A DNA stretch of 64,000 nucleotides from SHZI01 sp963802215 (GTDB lineage Bacteria > Pseudomonadota > Gammaproteobacteria > Steroidobacterales > GCA-2729495). This document shows, in pieces, positions 8,054 to 16,670 of this stretch. Every line of letters begins with the position of its first letter. Position 1 is the stretch's first letter. The stretch is taken from NCBI GenBank assembly GCA_963802215.1, contig CAWDHQ010000001.1:1116001-1180000 (forward strand), written 5' to 3'. The notes under the pieces are model-generated. The model saw nothing but the letters and a program-made list of their open reading frames with translations, made no database searches and was not told the origin of the DNA. The translations under genes were made by a program, and so were the position numbers.

Positions 8054-9187
8054 TCACCACCCCGGCTCGGCCACCGTTGCTGCCGTCTTCGGGATGCTGC
8101 CCCGGTAGTTCTCCGGCCCCACGTTCAGCGACGAGATGTCCATGACGTGGGTGTACAGGTCGGCCATGAAGCCGTCGCCCGTGGCGCGGGCGAAGAGCAT
8201 CTTCTTGCCGTCCGGCGAGATCGAGTCCAGGCCGTCGAACTTGGCGTTCCAGGTGATGCGCTCCGGCGGCGCGTTCGGGCGCTCCATGTCGTACAGGAAG
8301 ATTTCCCAGTTGTTGTTCTCGATCACCCTCACGCCGATGAAGTGCCGGCCGTCCGGCGCGGGGTAGCTGCTCCAGTTCATGCCCGTGTCCGGCGGCGTGC
8401 GTGGGGTGAGTTCCGTGCCGTCGTGCCTGATGGTGAACACGGTCATCGGCGTCGGGCGGATCTTGCCGTAGTCCTCGTACTTCCACGCCCGGAACATGAC
8501 CGTCTTGCTGTCCGGCAGGTACATGGGTCGGCCTTCGTCCCACTCCTTCGTGAAGGTAATCTGCTCTTCGCCGGAGCCGTCCGCACGCATGCGCCAGAGG
8601 TCCATGTTGCCGTTGGTCTGGCGGCCGAACACGATCCACTGGCCGTCCGGCGAGACAGAGATCTCCGCGTCGTAGAACTGGTTGTTCGTCAGCCGCTGGA
8701 CGTTGCTGCCATCGATGCGGGCCTTGTACAGCTCGCCGCCCTGGGGATAGTCACGGGGATCCGACCAGTTGCCGATCGGCTTGTCGAGCTGGTCGCGGAT
8801 GGACGTGAACACCACGTGCTTCATGTCCGGGAAGAAATACGAACAGGCGTCCTGGCCGGTGCCGTTGATGCGTTTGAGATCGGTGCCCTGGTCGGTGAAC
8901 GTCCAGGTCAGCGCGCCGCCGTCCGTGGGCTTCTTGCGCACCGCGTCCGGGTCCTGCACCTGGGCGATGATGTGCCGGTTGTCCGTAGCGTAGTACGCCT
9001 CGGCCGCCTTCGGCACGTTCGGGATCTTGTAGTAACGCAGCTTGCGCGGCCCATCCTCGGCCACCTGGACACCCGCCGGCGGACTGAAGCTGGGTGAGCG
9101 CGCGGCCGTCGCCTTTGGCGCGCTGATATTCGATGAGCAGCCGGATGCCAGCGTAACGACGATGGCACCGAGAATCGCGCGCTTCAT
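8054..9187 (-). CDS. TolB-like beta-propeller lipoprotein (WD40-like PD40 repeats)
   Basis: A 377-aa protein with a signal peptide and lipobox ASGC (Cys17). The body carries several PD40-type blades: ISVSPDGQWIVFGRQTNGNMDLWRM, RPMYLPDSKTVMFRAW, YPAPDGRHFIGVRV and DSISPDGKKMLFARATGDGFMADLY. Such propellers in the envelope usually bind proteins or glycans; some are fused to peptidases but no enzyme domain is present here. It is separated from guaA by 165 bp containing one repeat unit, so it is probably a separate transcript. Confidence 0.78.
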   Translation of the reverse strand: MKRAILGAIVVTLASGCSSNISAPKATAARSPSFSPPAGVQVAEDGPRKLRYYKIPNVPKAAEAYYATDNRHIIAQVQDPDAVRKKPTDGGALTWTFTDQGTDLKRINGTGQDACSYFFPDMKHVVFTSIRDQLDKPIGNWSDPRDYPQGGELYKARIDGSNVQRLTNNQFYDAEISVSPDGQWIVFGRQTNGNMDLWRMRADGSGEEQITFTKEWDEGRPMYLPDSKTVMFRAWKYEDYGKIRPTPMTVFTIRHDGTELTPRTPPDTGMNWSSYPAPDGRHFIGVRVIENNNWEIFLYDMERPNAPPERITWNAKFDGLDSISPDGKKMLFARATGDGFMADLYTHVMDISSLNVGPENYRGSIPKTAATVAEPGW

Positions 9188-9334
9188 GGGTCTCTCCTGG
9201 GCCGATGGCCAATCAGGGACACTAGGGAGCGCCGCTGCCCCGTGTCAATGGACAACCTGTCGCAGGGCTGCCCGCGGACGGACGCCCGGAATCGGTGCAG
9301 CCGCACCCGGGTGGTGCAGATGGCCAGCGGGGTT

Positions 9335-9356
9335 TCGCGGCTGAAGCCGCTCCTAC
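9335..9356 (-). repeat. Single REP-like unit
   Basis: One unit beginning GTAGGAGCGGCTTCAGCCGC on the reverse strand, the only unpaired copy in the window. Its GTAG supplies the guaA stop codon (GAG TAG). The stem may act as a 3'-end hairpin for the guaB-guaA message. Confidence 0.85.
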
Positions 9357-10927
9357 TCCCACTCGATGGTGGCCGGCGGCTTCCCCGAGATGTCGTAGAC
9401 CACGCGGGAGATGCCGGCGGTCTCGTTGATGATCCGCCGGGAGACGTGATCCAGGAACTCGTAGGGCAGGTGCGCCCAGCGGGCCGTCATGAAGTCGATG
9501 GTCTCGACCGCGCGTAGTGCGATGACCCAGTCGTACTTCCGCCCGTCGCCCATCACGCCGACGGAGCGCACGGGCAGGAACACCGCGAAGGCCTGGCTCA
9601 CGTTGTCGTAGAGGTCGGCGCGGCGCAGCTCCTCGATGAAGATGTGGTCGGCCTTGCGCAGCAGGTCGGCGTACTCCTTTTTCACCTCGCCCAGGATCCG
9701 GACGCCGAGGCCCGGACCCGGGAACGGGTGGCGGTAGACCATCTCCCGGGGCAGGCCGAGCTCGACGCCGACCCGGCGGACCTCGTCCTTGAACAGCTCC
9801 CGGATGGGCTCCACGAGCTTCAGCTTCATGTTCTCGGGCAGGCCGCCCACGTTGTGGTGGGACTTGATCACGTGGGCCTTGCCGGTCTTGGTGCCGGCGG
9901 ACTCGATGACGTCGGGGTAGATCGTGCCCTGGGCCAGCCACTTCACGTCCTCAAGCTTGCCGGCCTCCTCGTCGAAGACCTCGACGAACTGGCGGCCGAT
10001 GATCTTGCGCTTGGCCTCGGGATCGGCGACGCCGGCGAGCGCCTTCAGGAAGCGCTCCGCCGCGTTCACGCGGATGACCTTGACGCCCAGGTGCTCGGCG
10101 AACACGTCCATGACCTGGTCGCCCTCGTGCAGGCGGAGCAGGCCCGTGTCGACGAACACGCAGATCAGCTGGTGGCCCAGGGCCTCGTGCAGCAGGGCCG
10201 CCACGACGGAGGAGTCGACGCCGCCGGACAGGCCCAGCAGCACCTTGTCACGGCCCACCTGGGCCCGGACCTTCGCGATCTCCCGCGCGATGATGTTGCC
10301 GGAGCGCCAGGTGTCGGGGCAGGCGCAGATGTCGCGGACGAAGCGCTCGATGATGCGCTGGCCCTTCTCGGTGTGCGTCACCTCCGGGTGGAACTGCAGG
10401 CCATAGAAGCGCCGGGACTCGTCGGCCATGCCGGCCAGCGGCGCATTGGCCGAGCTGGCAATCGGCTTGAAGCCCGGCGGCAGGCGCTTCACCCGGTCGC
10501 CGTGGCTCATCCACACGCTCATGTCGTCCGTGGCAACCCCGTCGAGCAACGCGTTGCCTCCGGCAGCCCTCACGGTGGCGTGGCCGAACTCCCGGTGCGC
10601 CGAGGACTCCACCTCGCCACCCAGCTGGGCAGCCATGGACTGCATGCCGTAGCAGATGCCGAGCACGGGCACGCCCAGTTCAAAAACGACCGGCGGGATC
10701 ACCGGCGTAACGTCGCTGAAGGCAGCGCCGGAGATCACGGACTCGGGGCCGCCCGACAGGATTACGCCCGCCGGGCCGACGGCGCGGATATCGGCCGGCT
10801 CCGCGTCCCAGGGGAGGATCTCGCTGTAGACGCCCGCCTCCCGCACGCGGCGTGCGATGAGCTGGGTGTACTGGGAGCCGAAGTCCAGGATCAGGATGCG
10901 GCCAAAGGACGTCGCGGGGTCAGTCAC
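9353..10927 (-). CDS. guaA: GMP synthase (glutamine-hydrolysing)
   Basis: Converts XMP to GMP with glutamine and ATP. From GTG at 10927 it is 524 aa, the normal size. The class I amidotransferase domain has GICYGMQ with nucleophile Cys92 and FHPEVTHT with His179/Glu181. The ATP pyrophosphatase domain has the P-loop LSGGVDSS (232-239), and the C-terminal dimerization domain ends with the conserved KPPATIEWE. The GTG start overlaps the guaB stop (GTGA), so guaB-guaA is a coupled purine operon. A longer reading frame runs upstream to 12400 but is only guaB in another frame. The TAG stop comes from the repeat unit at 9335-9356. Confidence 0.96.
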   Translation of the reverse strand: MTDPATSFGRILILDFGSQYTQLIARRVREAGVYSEILPWDAEPADIRAVGPAGVILSGGPESVISGAAFSDVTPVIPPVVFELGVPVLGICYGMQSMAAQLGGEVESSAHREFGHATVRAAGGNALLDGVATDDMSVWMSHGDRVKRLPPGFKPIASSANAPLAGMADESRRFYGLQFHPEVTHTEKGQRIIERFVRDICACPDTWRSGNIIAREIAKVRAQVGRDKVLLGLSGGVDSSVVAALLHEALGHQLICVFVDTGLLRLHEGDQVMDVFAEHLGVKVIRVNAAERFLKALAGVADPEAKRKIIGRQFVEVFDEEAGKLEDVKWLAQGTIYPDVIESAGTKTGKAHVIKSHHNVGGLPENMKLKLVEPIRELFKDEVRRVGVELGLPREMVYRHPFPGPGLGVRILGEVKKEYADLLRKADHIFIEELRRADLYDNVSQAFAVFLPVRSVGVMGDGRKYDWVIALRAVETIDFMTARWAHLPYEFLDHVSRRIINETAGISRVVYDISGKPPATIEWE

Positions 10928-12393
10928 GTCTCCGTCCGGTAGTTGGGCGGTTCCTTGGTCATGGTCACGTCGTGCACGTGGCTCTCGCGGATGCCGGCGC
11001 CGGTGATGCGCACGAAGTCGGGCTTGGTCCGCATCTCGTCGATGCTGCCGCAGCCGGTGTAGCCCATGGCCGCCCGGAGCCCGCCGACGAGCTGGGTGAT
11101 GATGGCGGAGAGGCTGCCCTTGTAGGGCACGCGGCCCTCGATGCCCTCGGGCACCAGCTTCTCCAGCTCGGAGGACGAATCCTGGAAGTAGCGGTCGCTG
11201 GAACCGTGCCGCTGGGCCATGGCACCGAGCGAGCCCATTCCCCGGTAGGACTTGTAGGAGCGGCCCTGGTACAGCTCGACCTCGCCCGGCGCCTCTTCCG
11301 TGCCGGCGAACAGGCCGCCGATCATCGTGCAGTGGGCGCCGGCGGCGATGGCCTTGGCGAAGTCGCCCGAATAGCGGATGCCGCCGTCGGCGATCAGCGG
11401 CACGCCGGTGCCCTCGAGGGCGGCGGCCACGTCGGCCACCGCAGTGATCTGGGGCACGCCGACGCCGGCAACGATGCGCGTGGTGCAGATGGAGCCGGGG
11501 CCCACGCCGACCTTCACGCCGTCCGCGCCCGCGGCCACCAGCGCCCGCGCCGCTTCCGGCGTGACGATGTTGCCGCCGATGACCTGGAGCTTGGGGTACT
11601 GCTGCTTGATGTCGCTGATCCGGTCGAGCACTCCCCTGGAGTGGCCGTGGGCGGTGTCGACGATCAGCAGGTCGACGCCCGCCTCGACCAGCGCCCTGAC
11701 GCGTTCGGCCGTGTCGCCGCCCGTGCCGACCGCCGCGCCCACGCGCAGCGCGCCCCGGTCGTCCTTGCAGGCGTAGGGATAGTCCTTGGCCTTCTGGAAG
11801 TCCTTGGCCGTGATCATGCCGCGCAGCTGGAAGTTCTCCGCCACCACCAGCACCTTCTCGATGCGGTGCTTGTGGAGGAGGTCCAGCACTTCCTTCTTGT
11901 CCGCGCCCTCGCGGACGGTGACCAGCCGGCTCTCGGGTGTCATCACGGAAGAGACGGGAGCATCGAGGCGCGTCTCGAAGCGGAGGTCCCGGTTGGTCAC
12001 GATGCCGACGGTGCGGCCCTTGTCCACCACCGGCACGCCGGAGATGTTGTGCGCGTGGGTGATCGCCAGCACCTCCCGGATCGTCTGGTCCGGCCGGACG
12101 GTGATGGGATCGTTGACGATGCCGCTCTCGTACTTCTTGACCTGGGCCACCTGGCGGGCCTGGTCGGCGGGGCTCATGTTCTTGTGGATGATGCCCATGC
12201 CGCCCTCCTGGGCGAGGGCGATCGCCAGGCGGGCCTCGGTGACCGTGTCCATCGCGGCGGACAGGATGGGGATGTTCAGCGTTATCCCGCGGGTCACGTG
12301 GGTGCGGAGGCTGACTTCCCGGGGCAGGATCTCCGAGTAGGCCGGCTTGAGGAGGACGTCGTCGAAGGTAAGGGCGTCGTGGGTGATCCGCAT
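10924..12393 (-). CDS. guaB: IMP dehydrogenase
   Basis: NAD-dependent oxidation of IMP to XMP, the committed step to GMP. 489 aa, typical. N-terminal FDDVLLKP, a CBS-domain pair (about residues 94-205) inserted in the barrel, the IMP loop GPGSICTTRIVAGVG with catalytic Cys303, and the flap GSLGAMAQRHGSSDRY. The ATG at 12393 begins the canonical MRITHDALTFDDV; the long in-frame extension to 13617 is antisense to xseA and was rejected. It is divergent from xseA with only 42 bp between the start codons, so both promoters must sit in or overlap that short stretch. Confidence 0.96.
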   Translation of the reverse strand: MRITHDALTFDDVLLKPAYSEILPREVSLRTHVTRGITLNIPILSAAMDTVTEARLAIALAQEGGMGIIHKNMSPADQARQVAQVKKYESGIVNDPITVRPDQTIREVLAITHAHNISGVPVVDKGRTVGIVTNRDLRFETRLDAPVSSVMTPESRLVTVREGADKKEVLDLLHKHRIEKVLVVAENFQLRGMITAKDFQKAKDYPYACKDDRGALRVGAAVGTGGDTAERVRALVEAGVDLLIVDTAHGHSRGVLDRISDIKQQYPKLQVIGGNIVTPEAARALVAAGADGVKVGVGPGSICTTRIVAGVGVPQITAVADVAAALEGTGVPLIADGGIRYSGDFAKAIAAGAHCTMIGGLFAGTEEAPGEVELYQGRSYKSYRGMGSLGAMAQRHGSSDRYFQDSSSELEKLVPEGIEGRVPYKGSLSAIITQLVGGLRAAMGYTGCGSIDEMRTKPDFVRITGAGIRESHVHDVTMTKEPPNYRTET

Positions 12394-12435
12394 AAGGCAT
12401 TCTACGCAGGGCGTCCGGGCACGTAAACTGCCGGC

Positions 12436-13767
12436 ATGGTGGAGATCCCCGGCAAGAAGGTGCTGTCCGTCTCCCAGCTGAACCGCATGGCGCGGCAGCT
12501 GCTGGAGAGCGACCTGCCCGTCCTGTGGGTGGAGGGCGAGATCTCGAACCTGGCCCGGCCGGCCTCCGGGCACCTGTATTTCTCGCTGAAGGACGACAAG
12601 GCGCAGATCCGCTGCGCGCTGTTCCGCGGCCGCGGCCGCAACACCGACGTGAGCGTGGCCAACGGCCACCAGGTCCTGGCCCGGGGCCGGGTGAGCATCT
12701 ACGAGCCCCGGGGCGACTACCAGCTGATCGTCGACCACCTGGAGCCGGCGGGCGAAGGCCTGCTGCGCCGCCGCCTCGAGGAACTGAAGCGCAGGCTGGC
12801 GGCCGAGGGCCTGTTCGACGAGTCCCGCAAGCGGGACCTGCCGCCCCTGCCCCGCCGCATCGGCGTCATCACCTCGCCCAGCGGCGCCGCGGTCCGGGAC
12901 GTGCTGCACATCCTGAAGAGGCGCTTTCCCGCCATCCCCGTGGTCATCTATCCGGTGCAGGTCCAGGGCGAGCAGGCGAAGTTCGACATCGTCGCGGCGC
13001 TGGAGACGGCGGCGGCCCGCGCCGAGTGCGACGTGCTCATCCTCGCCCGGGGCGGCGGCTCGCTGGAGGACCTCTGGGCCTTCAACGAGGAAATCGTGGC
13101 CCGGGCCATCGCCGCCTGCCCCATTCCATTGGTCTCCGGCGTGGGCCACGAAGTGGACTTCACCATCGCCGACCTGGTCGCCGACGTGCGGGCGCCAACC
13201 CCCTCCGGCGCGGCGGAACTGGCGGTGCCGGACGGCAGGGACTGGCTGCGGCGCGTGCAGGTGCTGGAGCGGCGCCTGGCGCTGACGGCCCGGCGGATCG
13301 TCGACACGAGCCGGCTGGCGTTCAGCGCCCTCAACGCCCGCCTGGCGCGCTGCCATCCGGGCTACATGCTCCGGCAGAACGCCCAGCGTCTCGACGAGCT
13401 CCGGGCCCAGCTCGGCGCCGCCCTGCGCAACCGGCTCACGCTGGACCAGCTGCGCGTCGGCAACGCGCTGGCGCGCCTGCGCAGCAACTCGCCGGCCGTC
13501 CGGCTGCGCATGGCCGCCGATCGCGTGACCACCGCGCGGCTGCGGCTCGCCGCCGCGGCCCGCGGCCGGCTGACCAGCCCGGGCACGCAACTCGCGGTGC
13601 TCAGCGGCCGCCTGCACACCGTCAGCCCGCTCCGCACCCTCGAACGCGGCTACGCCATCGTGCAGGATGCCGCCGGAAGCGTGGTGCGGAGCGCAACGCA
13701 GGTTAAGCCGGGCGACGCCATCACCGCTCGCGTCGCCGACGGCGTCATCAAGGCCACCGTCCGGTAG
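12436..13767 (+). CDS. xseA: Exodeoxyribonuclease VII large subunit
   Basis: Large subunit of the nuclease that degrades single-stranded DNA to oligonucleotides. 443 aa. An N-terminal OB-fold (LWVEGEISNLARPASGHLYFSLKDDKAQIRCALF, about residues 35-68) is followed by the catalytic region with ARGGGSLEDLWAFNEE (about 203-218) and GVGHEVDFTIADLVADVRAPTPSGAAE, then long Arg-rich coiled helices that bind the small subunit. The C-terminal LERGYAIVQD is conserved. xseB is not adjacent. The TAG stop lies inside the GTAG of the following repeat. Confidence 0.94.
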   Translation: MVEIPGKKVLSVSQLNRMARQLLESDLPVLWVEGEISNLARPASGHLYFSLKDDKAQIRCALFRGRGRNTDVSVANGHQVLARGRVSIYEPRGDYQLIVDHLEPAGEGLLRRRLEELKRRLAAEGLFDESRKRDLPPLPRRIGVITSPSGAAVRDVLHILKRRFPAIPVVIYPVQVQGEQAKFDIVAALETAAARAECDVLILARGGGSLEDLWAFNEEIVARAIAACPIPLVSGVGHEVDFTIADLVADVRAPTPSGAAELAVPDGRDWLRRVQVLERRLALTARRIVDTSRLAFSALNARLARCHPGYMLRQNAQRLDELRAQLGAALRNRLTLDQLRVGNALARLRSNSPAVRLRMAADRVTTARLRLAAAARGRLTSPGTQLAVLSGRLHTVSPLRTLERGYAIVQDAAGSVVRSATQVKPGDAITARVADGVIKATVR

Positions 13768-14052
13768 GAGCGGCTTCAGCCGCGACCGGACTCCTGATCA
13801 GTGGTGCATCCCGCGGGCACCGGCCGAAGACCCCGCCCGCTGACGTGCGGACACGTCTTTTCGCGGGCGAGGCATCGGCCACTGCCCGCTCGGATGAACC
13901 TCGATTGCACGCTCGGACCGAGCGGCAGCACGGGCGGGTGTCCCTTCCGGCGCCCACCGTGTACTCACGGTAGCCGGAAGGGATCCCGACCGGGATGCCG
14001 CAGGCTACAGAGTGCGAAGAGAGAAGAGGGTCGCGGCTGAAGCCGCTCCTAC
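13764..14052. repeat. 289-bp structured intergenic element bounded by inverted REP-like units
   Basis: Outer inverted units (13764-13787 and 14029-14052) enclose about 240 bp without a gene. This interior has a series of hairpins: 13834-13869 (CGCCCGC pairing with GCGGGCG, nested ACGTG/CACGT), 13911-13923 (GCTCGG/CCGAGC), 13941-13983 (11-bp perfect arms TCCCTTCCGGC/GCCGGAAGGGA enclosing ACCGTG/CACGGT), and 13983-13996. It separates the convergent xseA and metX genes and contributes both of their TAG stops. It may be a long compound repeat or a structured RNA. Confidence 0.75.
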
Positions 14053-15143
14053 GTGCCGAAGAAGGAGGCGAGCACGGGCCGGAACCGGTCCATGTCGACC
14101 AGGAAGGAGTCGTGGCCCTGGATCGACGGCAGCTCGACCAGGTGGACTTCCCGGCCGACGGCATCCAGCCCCGAGGCCAGCTCCCGCTGCTGGGCAATCG
14201 GAAACAGCATGTCCGTTTCCACGCCCACGACGAGCACCCGTTCCGCCCGGATCCGCGCCAGGCCGGCGGTCACCGATCCGCCGTGCTCGGCCACGTCGAA
14301 GAGATCGCTCGCGCGGGACAGGTACAGGTAGCAGTTGGCGTCGAACTGGCCGGTGAACTTCCGGGCGTGCGCCTCCAGGTAGGCCTCCACCTCGAAGTCC
14401 AGCGCGAAGGCGTCGCCGGTCTGGCGTTCCTCGGCGACCCGCTCCCGGCCGAAGCGCTGCTCCCACTCGCGGGCCGAGCGATAGGTGACCATGCCCAGCT
14501 TGCGGGCCATGCGCATGCCGGTCACCGGGCCGGCGCCGGGCGCGTAGTCCCCACCCTGCCAGTCCGGATCGCGCCGGATCATCTCCCGCTGCAGGGAGCG
14601 CATCGCGATGGAGAACGGCAGCGAACGCGCACTGGTGGACAGCAGCACGAGGTTGCGCACCATGTCGCGGAACTGGATGGCGAAGGCCAGGGCCGTCATG
14701 CCGCCCATGGACGGGCCCACGAGCGTGTGCAGGCGGGATATCCCGAGATGCTCCACGACCACCCGGCCCGCATCGGCCACGTCCTCGAGGCTGAGCACGG
14801 GGAACGACATGGCGAAGGGCCTGCCCGTGGCCGGGTCGGGTGACGCCGGCCCGGTGGACCCGAAGCAGCTGCCCAGCGAGTTGATGCAGATCACGAAGAA
14901 GCGCCGGGTGTCGATGGGGCGCGACGGGCCCACGACCTCCTCCCACCAGCCGGGGGACGGGTCGTCGGGCGAGGACGTGGCATGGGCCGACGGCGACATG
15001 CCCGTGAAGATGAGGATCGCGTTGTCCCGGCCGGCGTTCAACTGGCCCCAGGTCTCGTAGGCGATGACGGGCCGGTCGAGATGCCCGCCCCGGAGCATCT
15101 CGAACCGTCCGGGGTACTGGAAGAATTTCCGGGCCGTCGTCAT
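14049..15143 (-). CDS. metX: MetX-family acyltransferase (homoserine O-acetyl- or serine O-succinyltransferase)
   Basis: Alpha/beta-hydrolase-fold acyltransferase of 364 aa. Nucleophile elbow VGPSMGGM (Ser145), acid VETDMLFP (Asp311) and base IQGHDSF (His344) form the triad. The family makes acyl-homoserine for methionine synthesis, but this protein has DPSPGWWE (61-68) and NSLGSCFGSTGPAS (88-101), which recall the subgroup described from Xanthomonas-type bacteria as serine O-succinyltransferases feeding cysteine synthesis. Product specificity therefore stays open. The ATG at 15143 starts MTTARKFFQYPG, as expected. It follows der by about 75 bp on the same strand and its TAG stop is in the repeat at 14029-14052. 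Confidence 0.88.
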   Translation of the reverse strand: MTTARKFFQYPGRFEMLRGGHLDRPVIAYETWGQLNAGRDNAILIFTGMSPSAHATSSPDDPSPGWWEEVVGPSRPIDTRRFFVICINSLGSCFGSTGPASPDPATGRPFAMSFPVLSLEDVADAGRVVVEHLGISRLHTLVGPSMGGMTALAFAIQFRDMVRNLVLLSTSARSLPFSIAMRSLQREMIRRDPDWQGGDYAPGAGPVTGMRMARKLGMVTYRSAREWEQRFGRERVAEERQTGDAFALDFEVEAYLEAHARKFTGQFDANCYLYLSRASDLFDVAEHGGSVTAGLARIRAERVLVVGVETDMLFPIAQQRELASGLDAVGREVHLVELPSIQGHDSFLVDMDRFRPVLASFFGT

Positions 15144-15218
15144 AGGCCCGGAATTATGCCGTGGGAGGTGCAGCCGGGGCCGGGCCCCGGGTCGACCAAT
15201 TCGTTATAAGGATATGGT

Positions 15219-16658
15219 TCAGTTGCGCTTCTTGCCGAGGGTCCGGACGCGCTCCCGGCGCTTTACCTGCCGGGGCGTCAGCTTGTTGCGGCGGCCCGCA
15301 AACGGGTTCTTGCCCGCACGCAGCTCGATGCGGATCGGCGTACCGCGCAGCCGGAACACCTTGCGGAAGCAGCCCACGAGGTAGCGGCGGTAGCTCTCGG
15401 GGAGGGCCGCCGTCTGGTTGCCGTGGATCACGATCAGGGGCGGCCGGCGGCCGCCCTGGTGGGCGTACGTCAGCTTGATGCGGCTCCGGTGGGCCACCGG
15501 CGTGGGATAGGCCTGGATCGCGTCCTTCAGCACGCGGTTGAGGTCCGGCGTGGGCAGGTCCCGCACCGCCGCTTCCGCGGCCCGCCGGCCGCTGTCGAGC
15601 AGGTCGTAGACCGCCGTGCCGTGCAGGGCGGAGATGTAGTGGACGTCGGCGAAATCGAGGAAGGGCAGCTTGCGGTCCAGGTCGCTCTTCACCTTCTCGC
15701 GCTGGTCCGTCGGCAGGCGATCCCACTTGTTGATGCCGATCGCGAGCGCCCTGCCCCGCTCGAGCACGAGTCCGATCAGCGAGACGTCCTGGTCCGTGAG
15801 GCTCGACCGCGCGTCGATGAGCAGCAGCACCGCATCCGCTTCCTCGAGGGCCTGCAGCGACTTAACGATGCTGAAGCGCTCGATCATCTCGTCCACGCGG
15901 GCCTTGCGGCGGATGCCTGCGGTGTCCACCAGGATGAAGTTGCGACCCTCGTGGCTGAAGGGCACCTGGATGCTGTCGCGGGTGGTGCCGGCCTGGTCGG
16001 ACGTGAGCAGCCGCTCCTCGCCCAGGTAGCGGTTGATGAGCGTGGACTTGCCCACGTTGGGCCGGCCGATGACGGCGATTCGGGTGCCGACGGGCAGCGG
16101 CGCGGGAAGCGCGGTGGTGCCCTCGGTGGCAGGATCGCCGGCCGTCTCCGGCAGGGCCGGCAACCCGGCAAGGATGCGGGTGGCGAGCAGGGCCAGCCGG
16201 TCACCCTGCAGGGCCGAGATGGGCAGCGGCTCGCCGAGGCCCAGTTCGTAGAATGCGGCCGCCGCCTGCGCCGGCTCCCGGCCCTCGGACTTGTTGATGG
16301 CGAGGACGGCGCGCTTCCCCGCCTTGCGGATCCGGGCCACGATGGCGTGGTCATCCGGCAGCGGGCCCTCAGCCGCGTCGACCACCAGCACGACCACGTC
16401 CGCCTCGCCGACGGCGTAGGCGATCTGGCGCTCGATGAGGTCCCGCAGAGCCTTGTCGCCGGCGGTGGCGCCGGTCATCAGCCCGCCCGTGTCGATGACG
16501 ATGGACAGGCGCCCGGCCAGGGTGGCGTAGCCATAGAGGCGGTCGCGGGTGAGGCCGGGAAAATCGGCCACGAGCGCGTCGCGGGTGCCGGTCAGGGCGT
16601 TGAAGAGCGTGGACTTGCCGACGTTCGGACGGCCTACTAGCGCGACTACCGGCAGCAC
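15219..16658 (-). CDS. der: Ribosome-assembly GTPase Der (EngA)
   Basis: Essential tandem GTPase for 50S subunit maturation. 479 aa with two G domains, each with its own P-loop GRPNVGKST (about residues 8-16 and 198-206), switch II DTGG / DTAG, and NKSE / NKWD specificity motifs, then the C-terminal KH-like domain and a basic tail (KRRERVRTLGKKRN). Placed immediately after bamB (12 bp), the usual gammaproteobacterial order. Start MLPVVALVGRPN is standard. Confidence 0.96.
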   Translation of the reverse strand: MLPVVALVGRPNVGKSTLFNALTGTRDALVADFPGLTRDRLYGYATLAGRLSIVIDTGGLMTGATAGDKALRDLIERQIAYAVGEADVVVLVVDAAEGPLPDDHAIVARIRKAGKRAVLAINKSEGREPAQAAAAFYELGLGEPLPISALQGDRLALLATRILAGLPALPETAGDPATEGTTALPAPLPVGTRIAVIGRPNVGKSTLINRYLGEERLLTSDQAGTTRDSIQVPFSHEGRNFILVDTAGIRRKARVDEMIERFSIVKSLQALEEADAVLLLIDARSSLTDQDVSLIGLVLERGRALAIGINKWDRLPTDQREKVKSDLDRKLPFLDFADVHYISALHGTAVYDLLDSGRRAAEAAVRDLPTPDLNRVLKDAIQAYPTPVAHRSRIKLTYAHQGGRRPPLIVIHGNQTAALPESYRRYLVGCFRKVFRLRGTPIRIELRAGKNPFAGRRNKLTPRQVKRRERVRTLGKKRN

Positions 16659-16670
16659 GTCCGGGCGCCG

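Noticed and set aside
10928..12400. Apparent 1015-aa GuaA with a long N-terminal extension
   Set aside because: The extension is guaB in another frame; the GTG at 10927 is the family start and overlaps the guaB stop.
12394..13617. Apparent 897-aa GuaB with N-terminal extension
   Set aside because: The extra part is antisense to xseA; the canonical MRITH start is at 12393.
13864..13906. GCCACTG string suggesting a cobalamin riboswitch
   Set aside because: Only the short string matches; the rest of the aptamer is absent and no cobalamin gene is adjacent.
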